Shown piece by piece: positions 37,617-48,278 of a stretch of 64,000 nt of DNA (position 1 is the stretch's first letter; every line of letters begins with the position of its first letter). Source of the DNA: Tachypleus tridentatus. Lineage: Eukaryota > Arthropoda > Merostomata > Xiphosura > Limulidae. Below the pieces are notes generated by a model. That model was not told the DNA's origin, did not search any database, and was given only the letters and a program-made list of their open reading frames with translations. The translations under genes were made by a program, and so were the position numbers. The stretch is taken from NCBI RefSeq assembly GCF_004210375.1, contig NC_134837.1, positions 16,127,798-16,191,797 on the forward strand, in the 5' to 3' direction.

Positions 37617-38491
37617 CTGTAATAATAAAATAAATAGTAACATAGTTCAGTGTTTTGAAGCTAGACAATAAGTGATTGTGAAATAGTTCTTTATTTCTAC
37701 TGTGCTGCTGCTTGTTTAACAACAGAAGTTTAAAGTGTTGCTACAGTTAAGCAATGCTTTGAATGTTTAAGATAGGAATTTATCCACCATACAGTCTATT
37801 TCCCAATAGGCAAGATCCTCAAATGATACTCTAGATCAGGAGTCGGCAATCTCTTTCCGTACAGGGGCAAGAAACCACATCTGTGAGCCACATTAAGGTA
37901 CAAGATTTAATTATTTTTTAGGACAACCATGGACTGAGTAGATGTGATATTTTGTTAGGGGACTGAGGACTGGATGATTTCGGCTCGCAGGGTGCATACG
38001 GCCCATGGTCTGTAGATTGCCGACCCCTGCTTTAGATGCTTTATATTAAGCATAAATCTTTAATCTTATTCATAAATTAATAATAGTTAACTGAAACAGA
38101 TCTAAAACTATATTATAGTTTACTTTAACATGATGCATCATTTAAAGTAATGAAGCCCTCATGTTATGAATGCAAAACCTGTCAGAACCATTATATAAAC
38201 AAAAGATTCATAGACAGCACTTATATGACATTTACAAATACACATTTTGAAGAAAAAAAAACCTCAAAATGTTTTGAAATTAACTTCAACTACAATGTGA
38301 ATGTTTTTTTAAATAGATATCTACAAAATAAGTAGAGAAAACAAGACTAAACTTAGAGCTCACAGTTTCACACTGATCAAAATAACATGTCAACATACAG
38401 AGAAAGTTATTTCAATATACCAGTTAGAAAAACAAAGTAGTGCATGTTTTACTCTATCAGATGTTTTGTAAATAAAAAACCAAAATCTCAC
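37617..38491 (-). other. Intron 7 of the RhoGEF gene
   Basis: An 875-bp intron containing one hAT-type MITE (37837-38029). Its right end, from about 38370, is duplicated in inverted orientation at 42.6-42.74 kb. Confidence 0.7.
37837..38029. mobile_element. hAT-type MITE with 8-bp target duplication
   Basis: Termini caggagtcggcaatct and agattgccgacccctg are inverted repeats of the common hAT form. Flanks ctctagat (37829-37836) and ctttagat (38030-38037) are an 8-bp target-site duplication with one change. It is 193 bp with no coding capacity. Confidence 0.85.
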
Positions 38492-38576
38492 TTTTTTCTT
38501 TCTGAAGTTGAAGATGCAACAAATTCGTAGATTGCATGTTGTTCAGATGTGGAAACAATGAAAAATGCTTTGCTAT
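38492..38576 (-). CDS. RhoGEF exon 7: PH domain, core strands
   Basis: Read from the split Asp codon, the exon encodes DSKAFFIVSTSEQHAIYEFV and ASSTSERKK. This is the PH strand pair equivalent to the ...AFFII-STS...QIYEL.A...S segment of the vertebrate proteins. The acceptor is ttgttgtag|AT and the donor AAAAAA|gtgaga (phase 2). The exon is 85 nt. An identical 85-bp copy with the same splice signals lies on the plus strand at 42532-42616 inside a transposon-like element. Confidence 0.92.
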
Positions 38577-38792
38577 CTACAACAAAATCAAAATCAGAAT
38601 TTAATCTTCACCACCTTACCACGAATTCTTGTTTTCATGGTAACTTATTATCTGTGTGATTCCTAGTTGCAGAAAATGAATAAAAACAATTGTAATAAAG
38701 AATAACTTTACTTTTATAACAATGGTGTATTCAGGAAAAAAACAAAACAATCTAGTAAACTTTAACTGAATCTAATAAATTACTTAATTTAC

Positions 38793-39070
38793 ACACAAGA
38801 TACTTAACTATAGTAACACAAGATATAATATACTTAACCATAGTAACACAAGATATAATATACTTAACTATAGTAACACAAGATATAATATACTTAACTA
38901 TAGTAACACAAGATAAAATATACTTAACTATAGTATCACAAGATATAATATACTTAACTATAGTATCACAAGATATAATATACTTAACTATAGTAACACA
39001 AGATATAATATACTTAACTATAGTAACACAAGATATAATATACTTAACTATAGTAACACAAGATATAATA
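38793..39070 (+). repeat. 30-bp minisatellite, about 9 copies
   Basis: The unit is acacaagatataatatactt plus aactatagta, repeated every 30 bp from 38816 to 39056 with few changes. Three units occur in reverse complement at 42,216-42,310 inside the exon-carrying element, showing that the array existed before the copying event. Confidence 0.95.
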
Positions 39071-39589
39071 ATCTTTTATCTGTTTAACACAATACTTAAT
39101 AAACTTTAATAAACATTGTGCACTACAGTATCATGAGACAAAAAAAGCTGAAAGAAATATATTTTAACTGAGAAGAAACTTAAAAGTAAAGTTAACATTT
39201 TAAGTAAGGGTGTGTCCCTTTTGTACATCATGACCCTTACAATGTCACATTAAAGGGTTAATTAAACACCTTTATTCTTAATATGTGTCAAATTCAATAA
39301 TTTACATCATTCATGTGTTAGTTCCTTAATTTGAAAGGGAAATATTCAATGCATCCTTAATCTTCACCTCTCTATGTCACACAATGTGTATGCAGCATAT
39401 GGTATGCAGCAGGGTAAAGTTTTGTAGCTTGTTGTTTCTTGGAATTTATTATTGTTTGTTTGTTATCGATTGTGTTGATCTAGGTGTGTGTGTGTGTATA
39501 ATTTTTTCAACGGTTTTTAAGGAAATTTGTTGATGAAGTGTTGTTTTACTTTGTTGATTTCATTGTTAATTTTATTGAGTGACTATAGT

Positions 39590-39900
39590 TTTGTGGTTGT
39601 GTTTATTTGGTTTCTTAATATGTTCAGTTTTTGTTTTCTTTCATGTGCTGAATCCTAGGAAATGTATAGTCCAGTATGGGTGATTTTTCTATAGATTTTT
39701 GTTTTGAACTACGAATTGGTTCTAGTGATCTTGAGGTTTAGAAATGCTATTTGGTTAGTTTTTTCCTGTTCACAGGCAAAATTAATGTTGGGATCTATAG
39801 AGTTAACCTGGTTGAAATAACTAAGTATGTGTTCTGTAGATGTGAATTCAGCTACTGTATCATCAACATACCTGTACCAGTATAGTGGTGGGTGTAAGGC
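39590..39900 (-). pseudogene. Penelope-like reverse transcriptase fragment, catalytic part
   Basis: Minus-strand translation gives PPLYWYRYVDDTVAEF, with the YVDD catalytic motif in the W-x-RYVDDT context typical of Penelope-like elements. Then come SIDPNINFACEQE, IAFLNLKI and, after stops, YRKITHTGLYIS. At least two in-frame stops show it is dead. Confidence 0.7.
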
Positions 39901-39950
39901 TAAATTGATTTGTTGTGATTCAATGTGTCAAAGAAATGTTGGCTAGAACT

Positions 39951-40062
39951 GATGACAATGGATTCTCCAATGACCAAAACTACCTACAAATAAATGGCCT
40001 GAGTACGTGGAATCCCATGTCACCAGTTCTAACCAATATTTTTATTAAGATGAATAATTTTA
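39951..40062 (+). pseudogene. Penelope-like reverse transcriptase fragment, inverted neighbour
   Basis: Plus-strand translation gives YLQINGLSTWNPMSPVLTNI, resembling the conserved (F/Y)-x-Q-x-x-GLAMG-SP-x-SPVLANI block that normally precedes the YVDD motif on the same strand. Here it is on the opposite strand, so the element was internally inverted. Confidence 0.6.
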
Positions 40063-40731
40063 AAATCTTGAATTAATTATGCATTACAAAAAAATGAAGA
40101 AATGTATTATTTGCTCTATTTCATTTCACTATACCTTGATGGTTTTACTGTAGGCAGTGTTAAGGTAAAAAAAGAAAAAAAATTTGTTTGTATAGTACAG
40201 ACTTTTAATATTTAGCAAAAGCTTGTCAAACTTTGAAAAGCTACTAAGACACTGAGTAAATTCAGAGTTCTAGCACATGTATATCATTAGCATTCTGGAG
40301 GGTCAGTCCAACAGACAAATCCAAACGTAAAGTGTTAATCATTCATCTTTAGATAATGACAGACAAAATAATAATCCACTCACAAAATATTTTAATCTTA
40401 AAAACTCTTTAAAACAAAATGTCTACAATCCATATAACACTTTAGAAGATTATTTCTAAAAACCAAGGTATACGTAAACATTCCTGATCATAATTTTTAG
40501 CATTAATATAAAAGTAACATTACACCATACTAAAACAAATAATAATATTATTTAAATTATACTATAACTTTCTGGGCCTAAAAATGGTGCAATATAAATT
40601 ATAATTAGTTTTATTGTGATATAATATCACACATCAATTCTGAATGCCATGCTCCACCACCTAATATTTTACAAAACTGCATTTTTTACAGTAAATATCA
40701 TAGTTAACAATTAGAGAAACATTAAAAATAC

Positions 40732-40978
40732 CTGTTGCAACATTCCTCGTAAACAGGTTTTGCACACGAAGGACTGGACTGTGAGTGACTTTGGTGTCTT
40801 CTCGGCCAGAAGTTAGGTTGTTGTTATGGAATTTCAGCTGCAACTTATCATCTTGTTTCTGCAGCAGTAACAGAATCTCCTCTAGCAGCACAACATGCAT
40901 TTCTATAGTTTTCTGTTTGTGTAGCCTCCAGATTAGAGGACCCTCCTGGATTAATTTGTGCTTGGTAAGGTCAAGATG
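40732..40978 (-). CDS. RhoGEF exon 6: PH domain, first half
   Basis: The exon encodes HLDLTKHKLIQEGPLIWRLH, then KTIEMHVVLLEEILLLLQKQ, DDKLQLKFH and HSPVLRVQNLFTRNVAT. The EGPL-x-W start and LLLEE-LLLLQKQD strand pattern match the PH domain that directly follows DH in ARHGEF11/12. The VATD-type end runs into exon 7. The acceptor is ttttacag|CAT and the donor ACAG|gtattt (phase 1). The exon is 247 nt. It lies between the two arms of a large inverted duplication (38.4 and 42.2-42.7 kb). Confidence 0.94.
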
Positions 40979-41103
40979 CTGTAAAATAAGAAGGTTTTTG
41001 CATAAAGAGGTAATTTACTTGAACATTATCAATAAACTATGCTATAAAAATATAACTAAAATAATATAACAACTCTTATCACTACTCTTAACATGCTGGT
41101 TCC

Positions 41104-41452
41104 CACACAACCCACCAGTAAGTCACGACAGTCTTCCAGTAAGACCCACACAACCCACCAGTAAGTCATGACAGTCTTCCAGTAAGACCCACACAACCCA
41201 CCAGTAAGTCACGACAGTCTTCCAGTAAGACCCACACAACCCACCAGTAAGTCACGACAGTCTTCCAGTAAGACCCACACAACCCACCAGTAAGTCATGA
41301 CAGTCTTCCAGTAAGACCCACACAACCCACCAGTAAGTCACGACAGTCTTCCAGTAAGACCCACACAACCCACCAGTAAGTCACGACAGTCTTCCAGTAA
41401 GACCCACACAACCCACCAGTAAGTCATGACAGTCTTCCAGTAAGACCCACAT
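41104..41452 (+). repeat. 43-bp minisatellite, 8 copies
   Basis: The unit is cacacaacccaccagtaagt plus cacgacagtcttccagtaag plus acc, every 43 bp from 41104. The main variant is cacgac versus catgac, a CpG-to-TpG change. Confidence 0.97.
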
Positions 41453-42215
41453 GACCCACCGGTGAATCATGCTCTATTTTCTTTTTAAAGGGCCACTTAT
41501 TAGCTGGGACATAATGGCTACATATACACTTTTCCTAAAGGGGTAACTGTAAAACGAAGACTAGTGGGACCCTGGAAAGTATTGGCAAGAGATGTTTTAA
41601 AATAATCACAGTTGATATTCTGATTGAAGGTTTTTTTTTTTAATTTCTTTTCTTGCATATTATTAACAACATTTTTATGGTTCTACTTAAGAGCTTTTTT
41701 CACACAATACCATACAGAGATGTTCACGTGTTTAAAAACCAACCATTTATATTATATCCATATTTAATATTTATATTTATTTGTAATTATGATACACTGT
41801 GAGTCTTGAGTGAAATTTGACAAAAATAACAATAACACAGAGTTAAACGTACGATTGACTTGCACATTGAAAATATTTTTCCAGAAAAATGTTTTGTAAA
41901 GAGAACATACGTTATTATAAAGACAAAATACAGTTATATTTTTAAACTATATACAATATTTTAGTACTTTTCTTTGAAATATATACCGTATTTTCCGCCT
42001 AATAAGCCGAATTTCTGGCCCTAAATTTTGGACCTGATTTTTGGGGGTCGGCTTATTGGCCGATCACTCCTTTCGGAAATTTCTTCTTCTTAGGAAATGT
42101 TTTTGTTTTGAAGATTACCATAGGCGGTAATTTTGTCCCAACAGCAAAGCACGTTAAGACTACAGTGAAACGTTGTTTCTGGAATTTCATTGGTTACCTA
42201 ATTACAGTGAGTAAT

Positions 42216-42738
42216 TATATTATATCTTGTGTTACTATGGTTAAGTATATTATATCTTGTGTTACTATGGTTAAGTATCTTATATCTTGTGTTATTATAG
42301 TTAAGTATCTTGTGTGTAAATTAAGTAATTTATTAGATTCAGTTAAAGTTTACTAGATTGTTTTGTTTTTTTCCTGAATACACCATTGTTATAAAAGTAA
42401 AGTTATTCTTTATTACAATTGTTTTTATTCATTTTCTGCAACTAGGAATCACACAGATAATAAGTTACCATGAAAACAAGAATTCGTGGTAAGGTGGTGA
42501 AGATTAAATTCTGATTTTGATTTTGTTGTAGATAGCAAAGCATTTTTCATTGTTTCCACATCTGAACAACATGCAATCTACGAATTTGTTGCATCTTCAA
42601 CTTCAGAAAGAAAAAAGTGAGATTTTGGTTTTTTATTTACAAAACATCTGATACAGTAAAACAAGCACTACTTTGTTTTTCTAACTGGTATATTGAACTA
42701 ACTTTCTCTGTATGTTGACATGTTATTTTGATCAGTGT
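42216..42738 (+). repeat. Inverted duplicate of exon 7 and flanking introns
   Basis: It matches the reverse complement of 38370 to about 38.9 kb with only a handful of differences (e.g. tagttcaat/tatttcaat, gcttgttt/gcatgttt). It contains three 30-bp minisatellite units where the source has about nine. It includes all of intron 6 proximal to exon 7, the exon, and about 120 bp of intron 7. Confidence 0.95.
42532..42616 (+). pseudogene. Antisense-oriented copy of RhoGEF exon 7
   Basis: The 85-bp exon copy is identical to 38576-38492 and keeps both splice signals (ttgttgtag before, gtgaga after), but sits on the plus strand. In the RhoGEF pre-mRNA it is therefore present as complement and cannot be spliced in as a coding exon. 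It would be a usable exon only in a plus-strand transcript. Confidence 0.9.
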
Positions 42739-44203
42739 TAATAACGAATGACATATTGATTCCATCTCTGTCTCAATACGACACGTTCTGCTTTACTACA
42801 GAACGCCAATGATCACGCACAACATGCATGCTGACGCTGAAACGAGACTAAGAAATCATTTTGAAGAAACTTGTCACTTCTTAAAAATGGCTTTGGCTTA
42901 TTGGGCGGTAATAAGCAAAAACCCTCATTTTTAGAGCTGAAAATTGGCCTCGGCTCATTAACCGGAAAATATGGTGTACTCCTTTTTCCTCAACTATAAC
43001 TACTCACAGAATTCATAAATTCAATAAATATAGAAGTATTTACAGAGAATAACAGCTCTTTTGTTATACATCAATTTAAATCCTTACATTTCTATTCAAT
43101 CACTCACAACATTTTCTAAAATAATAAACAGAATTAGCCCTTTCACAACTGGTTAGGGGTTAAAGGCCATGTTACTGAGTTTGTTGAATTGTGTTGAAAA
43201 TGTTATTGAACTATTTAATAATTTATGTCAAAAAGTCTGGAAATCAAACTGTACATTATAATTCAAACTTTAATATTATATATGAGTTAATTTCTTAATT
43301 TAAAAGTAAATATTAAAAGAACACACCTACATTCAGATTTCAGTGAGTCACGCGGTGTGTTTAATGCAGCACTGTTTAAACCTGGATGTCTGTGATGTTA
43401 AAATACCAAGTCTATAATTCCATATAAATTAGGAACACAAATTACTAATATTATCAAGCTAGAATATCAAATAAGAACATCTTTTTATTTTGCTGAGATA
43501 CGGTTTATTTACCTAATCAATCACAGTGACCCCATTTCAACTCTTTCCAATTTTTGAAACAGTCCCTTACATGCACTTACGTCAATATACGGCATGTGAA
43601 TAACCAATCAACAGCTTAGAATGTCCCAAGAGCGGCTTTCCTTGCCATTTTAATCTTTGAAAAAGATTCCACGTTCTTTAAATGCAAGATTTCAATGAGG
43701 TAGTTTGTGTCCTTAGTTTGTCCAATATTTTTAGCTACTAAGTTTAATAAATTGTAGTGGAATTATACTTTATTGCTATAATTATTTGTGATTTGTTTTG
43801 GTTATTCAACTGTACATATAAAACCGAAATAAAAACAATTTTGTTTGATATCCTTCATGTGCAAAATTTTAAAAGGTTTATCAACTTATGTCCAGCAGAA
43901 GCAGCTGAATTTAAAGGTTGAAATAAGAAGAGATAATTGCTCACTTTACTTCTTGATTCATTGTTTTATATTTTAAGAAAAATAAGTTTAATAATTTATT
44001 TGTAAATAGCAATAATCTATGTACATACATATATAAAACATACAGTGACTGAAATGTGACCGTATATTACACAATACTAGTCCATTAAAACACAGCTAAG
44101 AAAAGACTAAAGGTCAGTTTTATATTACTGGGCAAGTGACGTGTGAGCACGTTCCCTGGATCAATGCATATCTTGCAATATTAGCCACACATGATTGGAA
44201 GGT

Positions 44204-44497
44204 CACAATGATAAAAAAAATAATAATAATTATTTATTTCATATATAACATTATGAGACTTAAGCTACTCAGACTAAACATCTGTACTTTTGTGTTATAA
44301 TATACAGTCATTCCAGCAGGAGAAAAGCATAATTTATAATTATTTCCTAGTTTTTCACAATGATAAAAAAATAATAATTATTTATTTCATATATAGCATT
44401 ATGAGACTTAAGCTACTCAGACTAAACATCTGTACTTTTGTGTTATAATATATAGTCATTCCAGCAGGAGAAAAGCATAATTTATAATTATTTCCTA
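44204..44497 (+). repeat. 152-bp tandem duplication, 2 copies
   Basis: Copies begin at 44204 and 44356 (cacaatgataaaaaaa...) and run through gagacttaagctactcagac and cattccagcaggagaaaagc. They differ only in A/ATA run length and a few bases. Confidence 0.95.
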
Positions 44498-45074
44498 TTT
44501 TTTTTGTGAAGTTTGAGTACAAAAAAATAACAAAATATAAAATGTTACTGAAAACAAACAAATATTTGAGATTTTCGGGATGAAGAATATTTTTTTAATC
44601 ACAACATGAAATCACTTTACATTCAAACTAGTAACGAAACACTGTTTACAAACAAATCTTTAGTAAAAATAATTCATTAAAAATTTTAATTTTGTGTATA
44701 AAAAATACTTGGGATCTTCACTAAAAGTCTACCAAATTTTGTGAAGATACACATGGTGTACCAAAAGTTATAATGCAAACACTTAATGTGTGCAAGTTTG
44801 TAGACAAACTTGTGTATATTATATTGAATCCGTAGCAAAAGGGTTAAGCAAATAGCTGGTACAAATATCACATGTAATGATTTTGTTTTAAATATACACC
44901 TTTTTGTTCTTTGTTTGAATTAGTGCTAGAAGCTGACTAGTTTCCATCCAAGTGAAACGTGATGTACTTAAGAACAGCATTTTTATAACATGGGATCAAT
45001 TATGCATGATATGCAAATTTGTTTCTTATTACAGTGTTATTGCCAAAAGTATTGTTCATAAAATAGCAACTTAC

Positions 45075-45253
45075 ACGATACGAATGAACAATAGAAGCTT
45101 CAACTTTCTCAAAGGCAGTTTTGTCTATTTTCTTCTGAAGCTCACTGAGTCTATGTTTATTTTCTGCTTCCTTCACAGCTTGGTTCACATGTGCTAAGAT
45201 CTGCTTGCTGCAATCCACTGCTCGTTGTAACTTCCCATGTTCTTCAGACTTTT
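45075..45253 (-). CDS. RhoGEF exon 5: C-terminal DH helix and DH-PH linker
   Basis: After a split Gln codon it reads KSEEHGKLQRAVDCSKQILA, then HVNQAVKEAENKHRLSELQK and KIDKTAFEKVEASIVHSYR. The VNQAVKEAENKHRL stretch is the long last DH helix running toward the PH domain, nearly identical to the vertebrate proteins. The acceptor is tttacag|AAAAG and the donor CGT|gtaagt (phase 0). The exon is 179 nt. Confidence 0.94.
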
Positions 45254-46362
45254 CTGTAAAGAAATCAGTGCATTATATTTTTAGGAAAAAAATAACAGTT
45301 TTTACTTCTTTATCAATCAATAAACAATACTCTGCACTAAAAATGAAGATATTAACAGTTGCATTATGGGTAGTTTTATAATAACAATAAGTAATTAACA
45401 AAACTATATTAATTTAATTTAGGAATTTCGAAGTGTTTGCATATTATCTAACAAGAACTTAGAAACAAAGGTATTAAAAACAATACTGAATTGTATTGTA
45501 ATCCATAAACAACTTCTAAAAATGAATTATTTTTTTAGTGAGGTACATTCATTTAACCCCACTTGCATATCGATCTTGGAGAGTTAATAATTATTATTAT
45601 TATTATTCGAAATATCCAATATATATCACCACAAATTTTGACAAGCATCAGTAACTCAATCAGATGCTTAAAAAAAAAAAAAAAATTCACAGAGTTTCAC
45701 AAACCAATACATTTTGTTTCAAACATTTACAAACAAACATGGGGTCTGTGATTATGTAACCTTAAAAATAAAACAAATAAAATTTTTATTTCATTTTTGC
45801 TTTCTAAAGAAGACACCATGAGCCATGAATAAGAAACCTAGTGCATCTTTATATCAAGTTAATTAGTTTTATAGAAAAAATTTACATTTTAAAAAGATAT
45901 TTACTTTTTGACACACAAATTCAATGACTATGAAACACTTTCCCAATAAAATTTGGATTTTCAATGACTTTCAAGTTACTAGGTCAAAATTCAAGGACCC
46001 GCATGAATCACGTACTAAGTCTGAGACCCTAAGCAAAATTGCCAAACATAATGATATCTTATATGCACACAAAACTCAATATTCAAACATTCAAAAAATT
46101 TCATACAAATCTTTAAATTAACTTTATCATGGAAATTTAATATGAATTTGATGTAACTTTAAAACCTGAGAATCTATAAGCCATGTCATGTTTTTCTATT
46201 TTTAACAGAAGCAGTCACATGTTTATCAATTTTAAAATCTAGACTTCAAGACATTTTGAGTTTTATATTCTTTATTTAAAGTGAATTTTAGAACAGTTTT
46301 ATCACAAATTAAGTTCTAATATTTGAAACAGATTAAACTACTGGAGGTTTGTTTTCACTTAC
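45254..46362 (-). other. Intron 4, nothing recognised beyond a short ATT run
   Basis: A 1.1-kb AT-rich intron with an (ATT)n run near 45588-45606 and a 16-A run near 45670. No other feature is seen. Confidence 0.6.
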
Positions 46363-46480
46363 GTGAGGTATATTTTGCCACATTTTCTAAAAGAAGAGGA
46401 TATTTTGTTAATCTCTGAAAACCTGTTGCAATGATGTCTTTAAGCTGTAGCCTTCTACAGAGAGGCTTTGCTTCTGTATC
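46363..46480 (-). CDS. RhoGEF exon 4: DH CR3 core
   Basis: The exon encodes DTEAKPLCRRLQLKDIIATG, then FQRLTKYPLLLENVAKYTS. The RRLQL-KDII...QRLTKYPLLL block is conserved region 3, the most diagnostic part of a DH domain and part of the Rho-binding face. The residues just before QRLTKYP are ATGF, where human homologues have Pro or Ser and Met. The acceptor is ctaacag|GAT and the donor TCAC|gtaagt (phase 1). Confidence 0.95.
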
Positions 46481-47763
46481 CTGTTAGAGAAAGAAGTTCT
46501 CAATAAATGTTGTCAATTTTAAATCAGAAGAGCTTTATACATTTGAATTCTCTAACAAAAGCTTCACATGTCTTAGATGATATTCTGTTTAAGTGCAAAA
46601 CTGAACAACTGGTTATCGGGTAGTGTTACGAGAACCAAACTCAAATTTTAACATTGTACACCCTAAGCTTATTGATGAGAGACTGGAGAAAAAACTTTGA
46701 ATAATATAGAGAAACTATAAATTTCTTACTTTAGGATTTTGTACATTAATTTCAAATTCTAAAATAAAAAACATCTCTGGCACCCTAAGCCATTAAAATT
46801 TACAGTATGACTCAGGAAAATGCATGTTTATTATTACTGTTTCTTTACAGATATATAAAATTGAAAAAGAAAAAGTAAATATATCTTAACTTCTGATTAT
46901 ATAATGCTACTAACAAAGTAATACAGTTAGCAATATTCTGGCTATAAAATCAATACTTTACAAGATTCAGCCAGCTTGCAAGATACAGATTAGTTCATTT
47001 TGTAACTTTTTTTCCGTGACGCCATTTTGGATTGAAAGTGAAACAATTTATAGGTAAGTCAAATGCATGTATGATGCTGACATCTAGCATTAAAGTTAGG
47101 TATTATTGAGAACGAATTAACTCGTCCGTGGCACTGTGTTACCGATCGGCTTGGACGAGTTATCTCGTCTACAAACACTAAACAGGTTACAGAGTACAAT
47201 CTGAAGACTTTTACAGTGCAGCACTTCCCAGAAAACTTTTGGAAAATATTTGCTTTTTCTAATTCTTTCAATAAGGTATGAATAGTACTATTAGGAATTC
47301 CTAGCACAAACAGCAACCAAAAGGACAGTGTATCTGCAAGTAATGACAACAGAGTTAAAAAAACTGCTATTTTCTAAGTGAATTTTGCTGTTTTTCTGCA
47401 TTTTCAAAGCATACGTATTATTACTATACTTGTGAATACACGTCAAAAAAAGCATTTAGGTGAAAAGGTTTGAGATGTAAAATCAAATGAGCATGCAAAC
47501 TTGTTTAATATTACCGATCAACATTAGCTTACATTTTAGTTTGTAACCCTTTGAGATACATAAGGATGGTCTGTATTTAAATGTAAGCACATTTATAGAC
47601 ATGAATACAAAATAATAGAAATATGCTACTTCAGATAATCTGGCAAACAAATAAAACAACAAAAAATCAATACCTGCAAGTGAATTGGCAGGGTTCACAA
47701 AAAATATGCAAAATAAAAAAATAGCTTCTTTTAGTAAAACACAATAGCACACTCAAGACTTAC
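46481..47763 (-). other. Intron 3 of the RhoGEF gene
   Basis: A 1.28-kb intron. The notable item is a CpG-rich hairpin sequence at 47115-47170. The rest is AT-rich without recognised content. Confidence 0.6.
47115..47170. repeat. CpG-rich inverted repeat (hairpin), possible small transposon end
   Basis: The arms aactcgtcc and ggacgagtt flank a 25-30-base centre with gttaccgatcgg, and atctcgtc repeats part of the arm. CpG density is far above the surrounding intron, suggesting a young insertion. Its full extent is not clear. Confidence 0.45.
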
Positions 47764-47889
47764 TGATAAAAACTGTGCCAGTTTCTGATCTTTCTTCTGT
47801 TTACTTTTTAATAATTTTAGGGCAAATGACTGATTATGACAGAACACAGCTGCCTTGCTCTTTAGTTCCTCACCAGAAGGACCATCAAG
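47764..47889 (-). CDS. RhoGEF exon 3: middle of DH domain
   Basis: This exon encodes 42 residues, LDGPSGEELKSKAAVFCHNQ followed by SFALKLLKSKQKKDQKLAQFLS. It corresponds to the LARG segment with the FCSNQ-x-FALE-like motif between CR1 and CR3. The acceptor is tttccag|CTT and the donor TCA|gtaagt. It is exactly 126 nt with phase 0 at both ends. The preceding intron is 9 kb and holds the 52-bp satellite. Confidence 0.93.
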
Positions 47890-48278
47890 CTGGAAAGAAA
47901 ACAAAATGTTTCAAAATTACACCTTCCCAGTTTTCTGACTAATTACTACCATCATTAACACTTTCTGTAACAACAATATTTATTTAAGAATTTACTAATA
48001 AGTTACCTTAACCTTTAATGGACTGCAGAATATTACTGACAGCTCTTCATTTTTTTCTTCTCATAGTGGAATTACTTTATTAAATTACACAAAACTTAAA
48101 ACAAACTTACCATATAATGTCAAGTTCTGGCTTCAAAGGAACACAATTTGATTTAGTATTTTTTTTTATCATTGTGGACTGTAAAATTTCCAAATTTTTG
48201 TTATGTGACGTCATGTTGAAAAAATATCAAAAGTTATAATTTTTGTATATTGAAAATATCTTTACAATATGTACTTTA

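Larger units (their letters stand above)
38577..40731 (-). other. Intron 6 of the RhoGEF gene
   Basis: From left to right it holds sequence shared with the 42.2-42.7-kb element (to about 38.9 kb), a 30-bp minisatellite (to 39.07 kb), and a rearranged Penelope-like retroelement fragment (39.59-40.06 kb). Confidence 0.7.
41986..42974. mobile_element. DNA-transposon-like element carrying a captured RhoGEF exon
   Basis: The ends are inverted repeats: left ccgtattttccgcctaataa, right (reverse complement) ccatattttccggttaatga. Each arm also has subterminal ggcttattgg(c/g)cg motifs. The two arms (about 230 bp each) are noticeably CpG-rich for this gene and are not host sequence. The 523-bp centre is almost identical, in inverted orientation, to host positions 38370-38.9 kb. 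No transposase is seen. A target-site duplication is not evident (flanks ..atata / tgtact..), so the superfamily is not assigned. Best read as a non-autonomous element that captured a host gene fragment (Pack-type). Confidence 0.7.
40979..45074 (-). other. Intron 5 of the RhoGEF gene
   Basis: A 4.1-kb intron containing a 43-bp minisatellite (41.10-41.45 kb), the exon-carrying element (41.99-42.97 kb) and a 152-bp tandem duplication (44.20-44.50 kb). The rest is AT-rich with nothing recognised. Confidence 0.7.

Noticed and set aside
42108..42356. 82-codon plus-strand frame in the exon-carrying element
   Set aside because: Its second half is the 30-bp minisatellite. The first half, in the element arm, is short and not recognisable as a transposase.
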